In this document: positions 19,514-28,388 of the stretch, piece after piece | Layout of the letters: each line of letters starts with the position of its first letter | Position numbering within the stretch: the first letter of the stretch is position 1 | Source of the DNA: Pyrinomonadaceae bacterium | GTDB lineage: Bacteria; Acidobacteriota; Blastocatellia; Pyrinomonadales; Pyrinomonadaceae | Direction: 5' to 3' | Assembly: GCA_026129865.1 (NCBI GenBank) | Contig: JAHCHG010000013.1 | Coordinates: forward strand, 62,001-126,000 | DNA length: 64,000 bases | Made by a program: the position numbers and the translations under genes | The notes under the pieces: model-generated | What the model was told of the DNA's origin: nothing | The model's database searches: none | The model's input: the letters and a program-made list of their open reading frames with translations, nothing else

Positions 19514-20590
19514 ATGAACTTATTTCGAGAGATCTTGTCTCCGCTGATCGCGGTTGCCGCGGCGTTTATCGTCGGCGGTCTGATCGTTGTAGCCATCGGC
19601 GACAATCCATTTCAAACGTTCTATTTGATGATCTCGAACTCATTCGGATCGCTCGACGACGTCGGTTACATGCTGGTTTATGCGACGCCGCTGATATTTA
19701 CCGGTTTGGCGGTCGCGGTCGCTTTTCGATGCGGTTTGTTAAATATCGGCGCCGAAGGTCAGCTTTACGTTGCGGCTTTTGCGACCGCCTGGGTCGGAAT
19801 TAAGTTTGGCGGCACCGTTGTAGAAGTTTTCGGGAAACAGGAAGACTGGTCTTGGTACAGTTTGCCGCCGGTCGTCCTTATTCCGTTCTCGATCTTGACG
19901 GCGATGGTCGTCGGCGGAATTTGGGGCGCAATTCCGGGATATTTGAAAGCCAAATTTGGATCGCACGAGGTGATCAACACGATCATGCTCAATTTCGTTG
20001 CGATCGCGCTGGTCAGCTATTTTACGCAATATCACTATAAAGTCCCGGGTGATCCAAATCTTCAGACCGCACAGATTGGCGAAGCTGCAAGAATACCGCG
20101 AATCAGCCAGCTTGTTCCCGGAATGTCCGATTTCGTTCCGTTGAGCGTCGCGTTTTTGATCGCTATTCTTGCGTGCATTCTGGTTTACATATTTCTCTGG
20201 AAAACAAAATGGGGTTATGAGCTGAGAGCGGTCGGCGAAAACCCGAGCGCGGCTGAATATGGCGGAATTTCCGTTAAAAAGCAGATCATTTTAGCGATGA
20301 CGATCTCGGGATCGCTCGCCGGAATGGTCGCGATCGGCGAGGTAATGGGCGACCGGTATCGTTATTACCACGATTTTTCGGGCGGCGTCGGTTTTCTAGG
20401 CATCGCGGTTGCGCTTTTGGGCAGAAACCACCCGCTCGGCGTATTTATCGCTGCGATCTTTTTCGCGATCCTTTCTCGGGGCGGAATTTTCGTCGACGCT
20501 TTCACACGCTACGTTTCAAAAGATCTGGTCGAGGTTTTGCAGGCGGTTGTGATCCTGTTTGTCGCGTGTTTGCAGAGATATAGAAAGTGA
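19514..20590 (+). CDS. ABC transporter permease, nucleoside (BmpA/NupNOPQ) type, first subunit
   Basis: A 358-residue permease of the BPD_transp_2 family with about 8-10 transmembrane helices. Signature segments include ATPLIFTGLAVAVAFRCGLLNIGAEGQL and the EAA-like loop LRAVGENPSAAEYGGISVKKQI. It corresponds to NupP/YufP of guanosine importers, the larger of the two permeases. The second permease follows, but the two are separated by about 600 bp holding a four-helix-bundle cassette. The ATPase and the BmpA-type binding lipoprotein are not in the window. With purine and pyrimidine salvage genes just downstream, nucleoside import is the likely role. Confidence 0.9.
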   Translation: MNLFREILSPLIAVAAAFIVGGLIVVAIGDNPFQTFYLMISNSFGSLDDVGYMLVYATPLIFTGLAVAVAFRCGLLNIGAEGQLYVAAFATAWVGIKFGGTVVEVFGKQEDWSWYSLPPVVLIPFSILTAMVVGGIWGAIPGYLKAKFGSHEVINTIMLNFVAIALVSYFTQYHYKVPGDPNLQTAQIGEAARIPRISQLVPGMSDFVPLSVAFLIAILACILVYIFLWKTKWGYELRAVGENPSAAEYGGISVKKQIILAMTISGSLAGMVAIGEVMGDRYRYYHDFSGGVGFLGIAVALLGRNHPLGVFIAAIFFAILSRGGIFVDAFTRYVSKDLVEVLQAVVILFVACLQRYRK

Positions 20591-20742
20591 AAAAGTGAAG
20601 AAAAGTTTAATGGTGAAAATGGAATGAACAGATTGAAAGTGGAAATGAGGAGAAAAGTCTAAAAGTGAAAATGCTAAAGAAATTTAATGGTCTTAATGCG
20701 TTTTAAGGAAACCGATATCCATCAGACTCGCGGCACTAGAAT

Positions 20743-21187
20743 ATGAATGATGATAGCAACAAACCCAAGATCAAGTGTTTCGAAGACCTTTTCATATGGC
20801 AAAAAGCGATCGAGTTTGCTAAGGACATTTACGTTATTACGGCACGTCCCGGAATATGCGGCGATTTCGGCTTGCGAAACCAGATGCGCCGGTCAGCGGT
20901 GTCGATTTCCAGTAAGATTGCTGAGGGATTTGAACGGCGATCCGGAAACGAGTATCCGAATTTCTTGAATTTCGCAAAAGGCTCCGCCGGTGAGAACCGA
21001 AGTCGGATAGCCTTGGGCTTATGAACTCGGATTTTTGTTTGAAAGCTTGTCAAGTGATTTGCGCGAAAAAGCAAAGTTCCTTAGCGGATCAATCACAAAT
21101 AACATGAAATCAATATCGAATAAAGAAGGCAGAATGGCTCCGATCATTTTCACTTTTTCAACTCTTGCAGTTTTCGTTAACTTTTGA
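20743..21187 (+). pseudogene. Four-helix-bundle (S23/IVS) protein, frameshifted
   Basis: The frame from 20743 gives 93 residues with the family's typical start (KIKCFEDLFIWQKAIEFAKDIY) and mid-region (MRRSAVSISSKIAEGFERRSG ... FLNFAKGSAGE). It then stops at 21022-21024. Removing one T near 21019-21020 restores YELGFLFESLSSDLREKAKFL and continues to a stop at 21185-21187, giving normal family length. A single-base insertion is therefore the likely cause of inactivation. The gene sits alone between the two permease genes. It is bracketed by a perfect 11-bp inverted repeat, GAAAAAGTGAA at 20589-20599 and TTCACTTTTTC at 21149-21159. A second, intact family member lies at 42766. Confidence 0.85.
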
Positions 21188-21190
21188 GCT

Positions 21191-22093
21191 ATGGGAGAAA
21201 TTTTTACATTTGCGTTGATCTTTTCGACGATCCGGTTTGCGACGCCGCTGATTTTTGCGGCGCTCGGCGGTATGTTTTCGGAACGATCGGGTGTCATCAA
21301 TATCGCGCTTGAAGGTTTGATGCTTGCCGGAGCGTTTACTGCTGCGGTCGTAACCTATGAAACGTCAAATCCCTTTCTGGGTTTCGGCAGCGCGATAATA
21401 GCAGGCGGTTTGCTCGCCGCGGTTTTTGCCGTTGCCTGCATCGAGTTTAACGCCGACCAAGTGGTCGCGGGTTTTGGAATAAATATTCTGATGCTCGGAG
21501 TTCCGGCGATCATCAGCGCGGCGGTTTACGATTCGGCAGGTTCTACGCAGCAGATCGACAAAGCCTATCAATTGCCGTCGTATTTCGACATTTCGTTTGC
21601 GTCATTTCTCGCATTCGCGCTGGTTCCGATCTGCTGGTACATCCTTTTTAAAACTCCGTATGGATTGAGGCTTCGGGCGACGGGCGAAAACCCGGCAGCT
21701 GCCGATGCCGCCGGAGTAAAGGTTCTGCGAATGCGATATTCAGGCGTGATCATTTCCGGATTGCTCGCGGCGGCGGGCGGCGCATATCTTTCGATCGGTC
21801 AATCTTCTCTGTTTACAAAAGGTATGACAGCAGGACGAGGTTTTATCGCACTCGCGGCATTGATCCTGGCGAAATGGAAACCGGTTCCGGTGATGCTCGC
21901 GTGTCTTTTCTTCGGATTTACGGAGGCGCTTGTCATACCGCTTTCGAGTTATAAGTTGGCGTCGGGCGAGAACATTCCCGTACAGTTCATACAGATTATT
22001 CCGTATGTGTTGACGATCATCGTCCTCGCGGGTTTCATTGGACTTTCCAGAGCGCCGAAAGCTTTGGGTATTCCGTATATCAAGGAAAAATAG
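21191..22093 (+). CDS. ABC transporter permease, nucleoside type, second subunit
   Basis: A 300-residue BPD_transp_2 permease equivalent to NupQ/YufQ. It contains FAALGGMFSERSGVINIALEGLMLAGAF near the N-terminus and the EAA-like loop RLRATGENPAAADAAGVKVLRMRY, with about 8 membrane helices. It pairs with the permease at 19514. It starts 3 bp after the restored end of the four-helix cassette and ends 6 bp before the purine nucleoside phosphorylase gene, consistent with one transcript for uptake and salvage. Confidence 0.9.
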   Translation: MGEIFTFALIFSTIRFATPLIFAALGGMFSERSGVINIALEGLMLAGAFTAAVVTYETSNPFLGFGSAIIAGGLLAAVFAVACIEFNADQVVAGFGINILMLGVPAIISAAVYDSAGSTQQIDKAYQLPSYFDISFASFLAFALVPICWYILFKTPYGLRLRATGENPAAADAAGVKVLRMRYSGVIISGLLAAAGGAYLSIGQSSLFTKGMTAGRGFIALAALILAKWKPVPVMLACLFFGFTEALVIPLSSYKLASGENIPVQFIQIIPYVLTIIVLAGFIGLSRAPKALGIPYIKEK

Positions 22094-22099
22094 CAATTA

Positions 22100-22972
22100 A
22101 TGTCTTACGATAAAGCTAAAGAAACGGCAGATTTTATTCGTTCGAAATATGACAATCAGATCGACGTTGCGGTCGTATTGGGCAGCGGGCTCGGCGGATT
22201 TGCCGACCGCGTGGAAAACGCTGTAAAGATCCCGTACGAAGAGGTTCCGCATTTCAAACGCTCGACGGTCGAAGGACACGCCGGACAGCTTGTACTTGGC
22301 GAGGTTGGCGGGGTTTCAATCGCCGTTCAGCAGGGACGGTTCCATTTTTACGAAGGCTACAAGATCTCGAAAGTAATCTTTCCGGTCAGAGTGTTCGGAT
22401 TGCTCGGCGTTAAGTCTCTGATCCTGACCAATGCGGCTGGAAGTGTCGATACCGATTTCAAACAGGGAACGCTTATGCTTATCCGCGATCATTTAAATAT
22501 GATGGGGATAAACCCGCTGCGCGGCGAAAACGACGAACGATTCGGACCGCGGTTTCCGGATATGACCGAGGTTTATGCGCTGGATTATCAGGATATTGCG
22601 ATGGCTGTCGCGCGTGAAGTAGCGGTCGAGCGCGCTCAATCAGAGGCAGCAAAGACCGGAAAACCGGCAGCTCCTCAGCCGTTGCTTCGCCGCGGAGTTT
22701 ACTGCGGATTATCGGGACCGAGTTATGAAACGCCGTCGGAAATTCGTATGTTTCGCCTGCTCGGCGCGGACGCGGTCGGAATGTCGACCGTGCCGGAAGC
22801 GATCGCGGCGCGTCATATGGGAATAAAGGTTTTAGGAATTTCATGCATTACTAATCTTGCTGCCGGAATTTCCGACGAATCGATAAACCACGATGAGGTA
22901 ATGGAAACCGGTGCCCGTGTTGCGGGAGTTTTTCAGGAACTTTTATCAAAAATAATTCCCAGATTAGGCTAG
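22100..22972 (+). CDS. Purine nucleoside phosphorylase (trimeric, PNP-I type)
   Basis: A 290-residue enzyme that cleaves inosine and guanosine with phosphate to free base and ribose-1-phosphate. Phosphate-binding motifs are visible: VVLGSGLGGF near residue 30, VEGHAGQLVLG and QGRFHFYEGY (His and Arg of the active site), and VGMSTVPEAIAARHMG near 240. About 15 extra residues (VERAQSEAAKTGKPAAPQP) form a variable loop. It ends within 10 bp of the uridine kinase start. It acts on nucleosides probably brought in by the upstream transporter. Confidence 0.93.
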   Translation: MSYDKAKETADFIRSKYDNQIDVAVVLGSGLGGFADRVENAVKIPYEEVPHFKRSTVEGHAGQLVLGEVGGVSIAVQQGRFHFYEGYKISKVIFPVRVFGLLGVKSLILTNAAGSVDTDFKQGTLMLIRDHLNMMGINPLRGENDERFGPRFPDMTEVYALDYQDIAMAVAREVAVERAQSEAAKTGKPAAPQPLLRRGVYCGLSGPSYETPSEIRMFRLLGADAVGMSTVPEAIAARHMGIKVLGISCITNLAAGISDESINHDEVMETGARVAGVFQELLSKIIPRLG

Positions 22973-22982
22973 AGGTCGATCT

Positions 22983-23627
22983 TTGCTCAACATTATGATC
23001 ATAGGTATTTGCGGCGGAACAGGTTCCGGAAAAACGACGATCGCGCGGCGCGTCATTGAAAAAATTGGAAAGGAACATCTAATTTTGATCGAACAGGATT
23101 CTTATTATCTGAATCTTGAAGAAATGCCGCTTGACGAACGGCACCAGGCAAATTTCGATCATCCGGATTCGATCGATTTTGAACATCTGCGCGCCGACAT
23201 CGCCGGACTTCGAGCCGGGAAATCGGTCGAAAGTCCGATCTATGATTTTCACACGCACACGCGGCGCAAAAAAACCCGGCATCTTAAACCGAAACCGATC
23301 GTTATCATCGAAGGAATTTTGATATTCGCCGTTGAAGAGTTGAACAAACTGATCGATGTAAAAGTTTTTGTCGATACCGCGGACGACATTCGATTTATCC
23401 GAAGAATGCAGCGCGACATTTTGGAACGCGGGCGCAGTGCCGAGTCGGTGATCGCGCAGTATTACGCAACAGTCCGCCCGATGCATAATCAGTTTGTCGC
23501 TCCGTGCCGCGAAGAAGCGGACGTGATCATACCCGATTGCGCGCAGGCGGACGTTGGAGTGGAAATGATCTGCAGTTTGATACGCGACGAACTTGCCCGC
23601 CGCGAAACCGCCGGAGCGTCGGTTTAA
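22983..23627 (+). CDS. udk: Uridine kinase
   Basis: A 214-residue P-loop kinase that phosphorylates uridine and cytidine. Walker A is GGTGSGKTTIARR near residue 11; YDFHTHTRRKKTRHLKPKP is the conserved uridine-binding/lid region, and IRRMQRDILERGRSAESV matches the family lid. I favour the TTG start at 22983 because AGAGG overlaps the preceding stop at a good distance (about 7 nt). The ATG at 22995 would be 19 nt away from it. The gene is tightly packed between PNP and cytidine deaminase. Confidence 0.92.
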   Translation: MLNIMIIGICGGTGSGKTTIARRVIEKIGKEHLILIEQDSYYLNLEEMPLDERHQANFDHPDSIDFEHLRADIAGLRAGKSVESPIYDFHTHTRRKKTRHLKPKPIVIIEGILIFAVEELNKLIDVKVFVDTADDIRFIRRMQRDILERGRSAESVIAQYYATVRPMHNQFVAPCREEADVIIPDCAQADVGVEMICSLIRDELARRETAGASV

Positions 23628-23630
23628 CTA

Positions 23631-24032
23631 ATGGAAAACACAAAATTTGACGATCTTATCAAAGCGGCGATGTCGGCGCGGGAAAACGCTTTTGCGCCGT
23701 ATTCCCAATTTAAGGTCGGTGCCGCGCTGCGAACAGCGGACGGAGAGATGATAACCGGCTGCAATGTCGAAAGCGCCGTTTACGGCGCTACGGCTTGCGC
23801 CGAACGGATCGCGATCTGGAAAGCAGTTTCGGAAGGGAAGCTTAAATTTTCCGCGATCGCGGTCGTTGCCGATACTCAAGATCTGACGCCGCCGTGCGGC
23901 ATCTGCCGTCAGGTCATCTGGGAACTTTGCGGTGACATTCCGGTCGTTTTTGCAAATCTGGACGGTAAAAGCGAGATCTTGCAGATGAAAGACCTTTTGC
24001 CGAGAGCTTTTGACAGCTCGTTTTTAAGTTAA
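23631..24032 (+). CDS. cdd: Cytidine deaminase
   Basis: A 133-residue zinc enzyme of the homotetrameric type, converting (deoxy)cytidine to (deoxy)uridine. The zinc and catalytic motifs are complete: TACAERIAIWKAV (Cys ligand and proton-shuttling Glu) and TPPCGICRQVIWE (two Cys ligands). The substrate-binding N-terminus (YSQFKVGAAL, CNVESAVYG) is normal. It starts 3 bp after udk and continues the salvage operon; with udk and PNP it completes a simple nucleoside recycling set. Confidence 0.94.
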   Translation: MENTKFDDLIKAAMSARENAFAPYSQFKVGAALRTADGEMITGCNVESAVYGATACAERIAIWKAVSEGKLKFSAIAVVADTQDLTPPCGICRQVIWELCGDIPVVFANLDGKSEILQMKDLLPRAFDSSFLS

Positions 24033-24045
24033 GGTTTACGTATTA

Positions 24046-24831
24046 ATGAGTAATTTCGAACAAAAAATAAACGATCTCGATCTTTCGCTTTTTGAAAGGA
24101 TCGAGAGCCAGTCGGTCGATGAAGACAAACGTTCGCTTCTGTCCTGCCAGTCGGCGGTCCGGGAATTGGTTCCAAAATATAAGTATCTCGAGATCGGATC
24201 TTATCTTGGCGGCAGCATTCAGCCGCATCTTCTCGATGACCGCTGCGCGAAGATCTATTCGATCGATAAACGACCGCTCCGCCAGCCGGACGAACGCGGA
24301 GTCGATTACACATATCTGAATAATTCGACCGAGCGGATGATGGAGCTGCTGAAAGATGTTGCACCGGACAACATGTCGAAGATCACAACGATCGACGGCG
24401 ATACCGGCGAAATTTCTACGGACGAAGTAGCGGACAAGATCGATCTTTGTTTTATCGACGGCGAACATACCGATTATGCCGCGCTGCGCGATTTCAAATT
24501 CTGCCTCGATGTTCTGAATGAAAACGGTGCGATACTTTTTCACGATGCCGTCATCACATACAACGGAATTGCGGACTGCATAGAATATCTGAAGAAGAAA
24601 AAGATCAAGTTTCGCGCATATAATCTTCCGGCGATCGTTTTCGCCGTTGAGATCGGCGATTTTCCGATGCATAAAAATTCGAACGTTCTTGAACGGCTTT
24701 TGAACAATCACGTCGGTTATCTTTTTTCGCTTCAGTACAACGATTATTACCGCCAGTTCGCCAATAAAACGCCGTTCCGGATGTATCGTAAATTTATGAT
24801 CAAATGGAAAGGTTTGAATAAATTCGAATAG
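24046..24831 (+). CDS. Class I SAM-dependent methyltransferase (Methyltransf_24-like)
   Basis: A 261-residue Rossmann-fold protein of the type where motif I is YLEIGSYLGGSIQPHL (about residue 45), followed by an acidic strand end (YSIDKRP) and LCFIDGEHTDYAALRDFKFCLDVL, with the FHDAV motif after it. This pattern is typical of the O-methyltransferase-like Methyltransf_24 group often linked to polysaccharide or small-molecule modification. The substrate is unknown. It sits between cdd and the secreted amidohydrolase with gaps of 13 and 6 bp, so it belongs to the same transcript, though its tie to nucleosides is not obvious. Confidence 0.8.
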   Translation: MSNFEQKINDLDLSLFERIESQSVDEDKRSLLSCQSAVRELVPKYKYLEIGSYLGGSIQPHLLDDRCAKIYSIDKRPLRQPDERGVDYTYLNNSTERMMELLKDVAPDNMSKITTIDGDTGEISTDEVADKIDLCFIDGEHTDYAALRDFKFCLDVLNENGAILFHDAVITYNGIADCIEYLKKKKIKFRAYNLPAIVFAVEIGDFPMHKNSNVLERLLNNHVGYLFSLQYNDYYRQFANKTPFRMYRKFMIKWKGLNKFE

Positions 24832-24837
24832 ATCTTT

Positions 24838-26259
24838 ATGAAAAATTTACGCATTTCGTTTGTTTTTATCGTTCTGTTCTCGATTTTGTCTTCGCAGACC
24901 GCGGCGCAGACGCCGGAAAAGATCGTTCCTAAATGGAACTGCGATCTTTTGATCACCGGCGGAACGGTCGTCACAATGGATAAAGACCGTCGAATAATCG
25001 AGGACGGCGCGGTTACGATAACTGGCGGCAAGATCGGTCTCGTCGGAAAACGCGCGGCGGTAACAAAGAATCTGAAGGCGAAAAAGACGATCGATGCGGC
25101 GGGAAAGGTAATAATTCCGGGACTTATCAACACGCACACGCATATTCCGATGTCGCTTTTTCGCGGGATCGCGGACGATCTCGATCTTCAGGAATGGCTG
25201 ACTAAATATATTTTTCCGGCTGAAGGAAAGAACGTTACGGAAGACTTTGTCCGCGTCGGAACGCGGCTCGGTTTGGCGGAAATGATTCGCGGCGGAACTA
25301 CGACGTATTGCGATATGTACTATTTCGAAGACGCGATCGCCGATGAAACGAGCAAAGCCGGAATGCGCGGCGTTTTGGGCGAAACGATCCTCGATTTTCC
25401 GGTTCCGGACAACAAAACATGGGCTGAGGCGATAGCGTACACCGAAAAGTTCGTTAAGAAATGGCAGTCAAATCCGCTGATCACACCCGCGGTCGCGCCG
25501 CACGCTCCGTACACGGTTTCGGAGGAACATTTAAAGGAAGCGAAAGGTTTGTCCGACCGTTTGAACGCGCCGCTGGTCATGCATCTTGCCGAAGCGCAGA
25601 CTGAAACCGATTTTGTCATGGAAAATAAAGGCATGCGGTCGATAGAATACATCGAAAAGATCGGTGTTCTGAGCGACAAATTGATCGCGGCGCATGTCAT
25701 TCAGGCGAATGAAAAGGAGCTTGAGATGCTGAAAAAGCACAATGTCGGGATTGCTCATAATCCGCAATCGAATATGAAGCTCGCAGCCGGCGTCGCGCCG
25801 GTTCCGTCGATGCTGGCAAAAGATCTTCGCGTCGGTTTGGGTACCGACGGCGCGGCTTCGAACAACGATCTGAATCTCTGGGAAGAAATGGACACCGCGG
25901 CGAAGCTGCATAAAGTCTTTTCCGGCGACCCGAAGGTCGTTTCCGCCGAACAGGCGTTTGCGATGGCGACCATCGGCGGCGCCCGCGCGCTGCATATGGA
26001 AGACAAGATCGGTTCGATCGAAAACGGGAAATTCGCCGATCTGATCATTGTGGATTTCGATGACCTTCATCAGACGCCTTATTTTAACTTCTATTCTCAT
26101 CTAGTTTACGCAACAAAAGCTCATAATGTCCGCGATGTCATCATCAATGGACGGATCGTTATGCGCGATCGAGCCTTGCTAACTTTGAACGAAAGCGTTA
26201 TAAAAAAAGACGCAAACGCTTATCGAACAAAAATCATCAATAGTTTATCGAGCCCGTAA
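24838..26259 (+). CDS. Exported amidohydrolase, S-adenosylhomocysteine / methylthioadenosine deaminase-like
   Basis: A 473-residue amidohydrolase of the MtaD/SsnA/guanine-deaminase clan. Metal ligands are visible: HTHIPMS, VMHLAEAQTE, the HVIQANEKEL histidine and the Asp of LGTDGAASNND; HAPYTVSEEHL is also typical. Unlike most family members it begins with a signal peptide (MKNLRISFVFIVLFSILSSQTAAQ), so it should act in the periplasm. As the last gene of the uptake/salvage cluster, it may deaminate an extracytoplasmic nucleoside or nucleobase before import. The exact substrate is inferred only from the family. Confidence 0.87.
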   Translation: MKNLRISFVFIVLFSILSSQTAAQTPEKIVPKWNCDLLITGGTVVTMDKDRRIIEDGAVTITGGKIGLVGKRAAVTKNLKAKKTIDAAGKVIIPGLINTHTHIPMSLFRGIADDLDLQEWLTKYIFPAEGKNVTEDFVRVGTRLGLAEMIRGGTTTYCDMYYFEDAIADETSKAGMRGVLGETILDFPVPDNKTWAEAIAYTEKFVKKWQSNPLITPAVAPHAPYTVSEEHLKEAKGLSDRLNAPLVMHLAEAQTETDFVMENKGMRSIEYIEKIGVLSDKLIAAHVIQANEKELEMLKKHNVGIAHNPQSNMKLAAGVAPVPSMLAKDLRVGLGTDGAASNNDLNLWEEMDTAAKLHKVFSGDPKVVSAEQAFAMATIGGARALHMEDKIGSIENGKFADLIIVDFDDLHQTPYFNFYSHLVYATKAHNVRDVIINGRIVMRDRALLTLNESVIKKDANAYRTKIINSLSSP

Positions 26260-26349
26260 CCGAGTTTTTTTCAAACTTGTGAGAATCGCCATTTTCTAAT
26301 TTTAATTTGATCTGGCATTCGATTTTTGGTTCAAATTGAGGTGGGAAAA

Positions 26350-27696
26350 ATGCTGAAAACTATCAAGACAAACATTGCGGCGATCGTCTTTATCGCCGCG
26401 TTCGCATTTAGCGCCGTCGCGCAGGACGCCGCTCCGGTAGCAATGTCCACCGCCGACGTTATGCGTGAACGGATAGCCAAGGCGCGAGCCTATATCGTCG
26501 TGAAAAATTTTCCGGCAGCGATCTATGAACTTGATAACATCAAACGCGAAAGTGCCGATCCGACCGTCCACGGCGTGGTTAACGTGCTTTTGATGAACAG
26601 CTATCTTGAGCAGGGCGATTACAAACGGGCGACCGAATTTTTGAACGATCTTTCAAAAGACCTAAAAGCAAGTAAGCCAAATTCGGCGGCAAACTATTTT
26701 GCCGTTGCGTCGCAGGTCATTAAAAATGCAAAAACCCAGCTAGAACGCTATCGCGCGCTCGGGTTTAATGTTTCCGACAGAAATCTTCCCTCTCCGGCGG
26801 CTGCGGATTCCGAAAAAATGCGCGAGATTTTGGAGTTGGTCGTTAATCAATCAAAAGAACTCGGCAAGACCGCAAAAGATTTTGACAACACAATGGCGCT
26901 TGTCGAAGGCGCAACGGCGGCGCGCAGCAGTTTTGCAAAAGACGATTACGATGCAAACCGCTGGAAAACCGAGGTTGCCGACGCGCGCGAACAGCTGACG
27001 AATTCGCGGAGTACAGTAATTAATGCCGTTGCTCCGACCGTTCCCGCGGGAATGGAAAACATGGTCGCTGCCACAACTCCGGCGGTTTCAAAACCCGCTG
27101 AACAATCGTCGATCCTGCTTCCCGTTTCGAAGGAAACTCCGGCTTCAATTCAAAAAACCGTTCAACCCGAAGTTAAAAAAGCCGAACCGATCGCGAAAAC
27201 CGAACCGTTTCTAAAACCGGTTGAACCGCCGGCAGCCGAACCGAAGAAAGCTGCGGCTGAGGTCAAACAGAACATTGAACCGCCGGCGGAAAATGCAGAA
27301 ACACGGCGCAATCGCGTAGTTATCGGTTCCGCTCCGAAACCCGAACCTGTGCCGGAAGAAACCGTCTCAGACGAAGCGCCCGCCGAACAAGCGGTTGTAG
27401 AATCGCCGAAATCGACCGGTCCGCTCGAAGTCGGCTCGCTCGTACCGTACGCGACAAAACGCAACACGCCTGCTTATCCCTCGATCGCGCGGAATATGCG
27501 ACTTACGGGTATCGTAAAAGTTGACGTGATCGTCGATGAAGAAGGAAAAGTTATCGAAGTGCAAAACGCGGACGGTCCGACACTTCTTCAAAACGCGGCT
27601 GCCGAAGCGGTTCGAAAATGGAAGTTCAAACCCTTTACACGCGACGGAGAACCGGTTCGTGCGCTCGGATTTGTAAGCTTCAACTTTAATTTATAG
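26350..27696 (+). CDS. TonB-family energy-transducing protein, periplasmic
   Basis: Started at the ATG at 26350, where a signal peptide (MLKTIKTNIAAIVFIAAFAFSAVAQ) begins; 448 residues. The middle is helical and TPR-like (about 30-230), followed by a long Pro/Lys/Glu-rich spacer (about 260-365) and a C-terminal TonB domain (NTPAYPSIARNMRLTGIVKVDVIVDEEGKVIEV ... AVRKWKFKPF). The N-terminus is a cleavable-type signal rather than the cytoplasm-membrane anchor of classical TonB, so it may be a stand-alone periplasmic TonB_C protein. A strong terminator follows directly. Confidence 0.85.
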   Translation: MLKTIKTNIAAIVFIAAFAFSAVAQDAAPVAMSTADVMRERIAKARAYIVVKNFPAAIYELDNIKRESADPTVHGVVNVLLMNSYLEQGDYKRATEFLNDLSKDLKASKPNSAANYFAVASQVIKNAKTQLERYRALGFNVSDRNLPSPAAADSEKMREILELVVNQSKELGKTAKDFDNTMALVEGATAARSSFAKDDYDANRWKTEVADAREQLTNSRSTVINAVAPTVPAGMENMVAATTPAVSKPAEQSSILLPVSKETPASIQKTVQPEVKKAEPIAKTEPFLKPVEPPAAEPKKAAAEVKQNIEPPAENAETRRNRVVIGSAPKPEPVPEETVSDEAPAEQAVVESPKSTGPLEVGSLVPYATKRNTPAYPSIARNMRLTGIVKVDVIVDEEGKVIEVQNADGPTLLQNAAAEAVRKWKFKPFTRDGEPVRALGFVSFNFNL

Positions 27697-27714
27697 AAAT
27701 TAGACCAGGAAAGA

Positions 27715-27762
27715 AATAACGGGCGAAGGAGCTTTTTAACGACTCCTTTGCCCGTTATTTTT
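27715..27762 (+). terminator. Rho-independent terminator after the TonB-family gene
   Basis: A long stem, AATAACGGGC-GAAGGAG paired with CTCC-TTTGCCCGTTATT, with a 10-12 nt loop and trailing T run. It also lies between convergent genes and may serve both. Confidence 0.9.
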
Positions 27763-27783
27763 CTGAAGCGGCGAATTGCCGCC

Positions 27784-28155
27784 TCAGCGGATCGCGACAT
27801 AAAGGGAATATCGCGCCGTGTAATCATCGTCGTTATGGACGGTGATTATGTAGTCGTCCGTTGATCTCAGCTCGATAGTTTCACCGGTTCCGACATCGTT
27901 GCCGCCGATGTCGAGCCAGATATCGGCTTCCGAATTTACGCTGACGGTCATCGTCTGACCGGCACGTGCGCCGAGAACATAGGAGTGCATGTAACCGCTG
28001 TCCAAACGGGCATTTATCGTCGTCGAACTTTTCCCGCGCGCAAATCTGATCCGCGTTTGCGAAAACGCCAGCGTGTCCAGCATTCCGATCATCATTAAAA
28101 CCGCGAACATTTTGATAACTAAACCTTTCTTCAAAACTCCGGTTGCTTTTTTCAT
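27784..28155 (-). CDS. Small secreted beta-rich protein (PPC-like)
   Basis: A 123-residue exported protein. The signal peptide covers about residues 1-33 (VLKKGLVIKMFAVLMMIGMLDTLAFS). The mature part is a short beta sandwich-like sequence with repeated hydrophobic strands (YVLGARAGQTMTVSVNSEADIWLDIGG ... DYIITVHNDDDYTARYSLYVAI). This pattern resembles bacterial pre-peptidase C-terminal (PPC) domains standing alone. No catalytic motif. It is convergent with the TonB-family gene and divergent from the M1 aminopeptidase. Confidence 0.72.
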   Translation of the reverse strand: MKKATGVLKKGLVIKMFAVLMMIGMLDTLAFSQTRIRFARGKSSTTINARLDSGYMHSYVLGARAGQTMTVSVNSEADIWLDIGGNDVGTGETIELRSTDDYIITVHNDDDYTARYSLYVAIR

Positions 28156-28388
28156 TTGCTAACTCCCGTATTGTTAGAATTTTTGTGCCGTAATTACAAA
28201 AACGACATTGATGACCAAAAGAGGTCATATAATTTCTAAGAATCTTTTCGAAAACAGTATACCGCAACCGGTTTTCGAGAATGCGCACCTAAGAAACTGT
28301 TTGCACGATCAGGATCTTACATAGTCAAAGCTTTATTTATCTCCTTAAGGAGTTAAACTATTTGGAAACGATATCTAAAGAGTTCATC

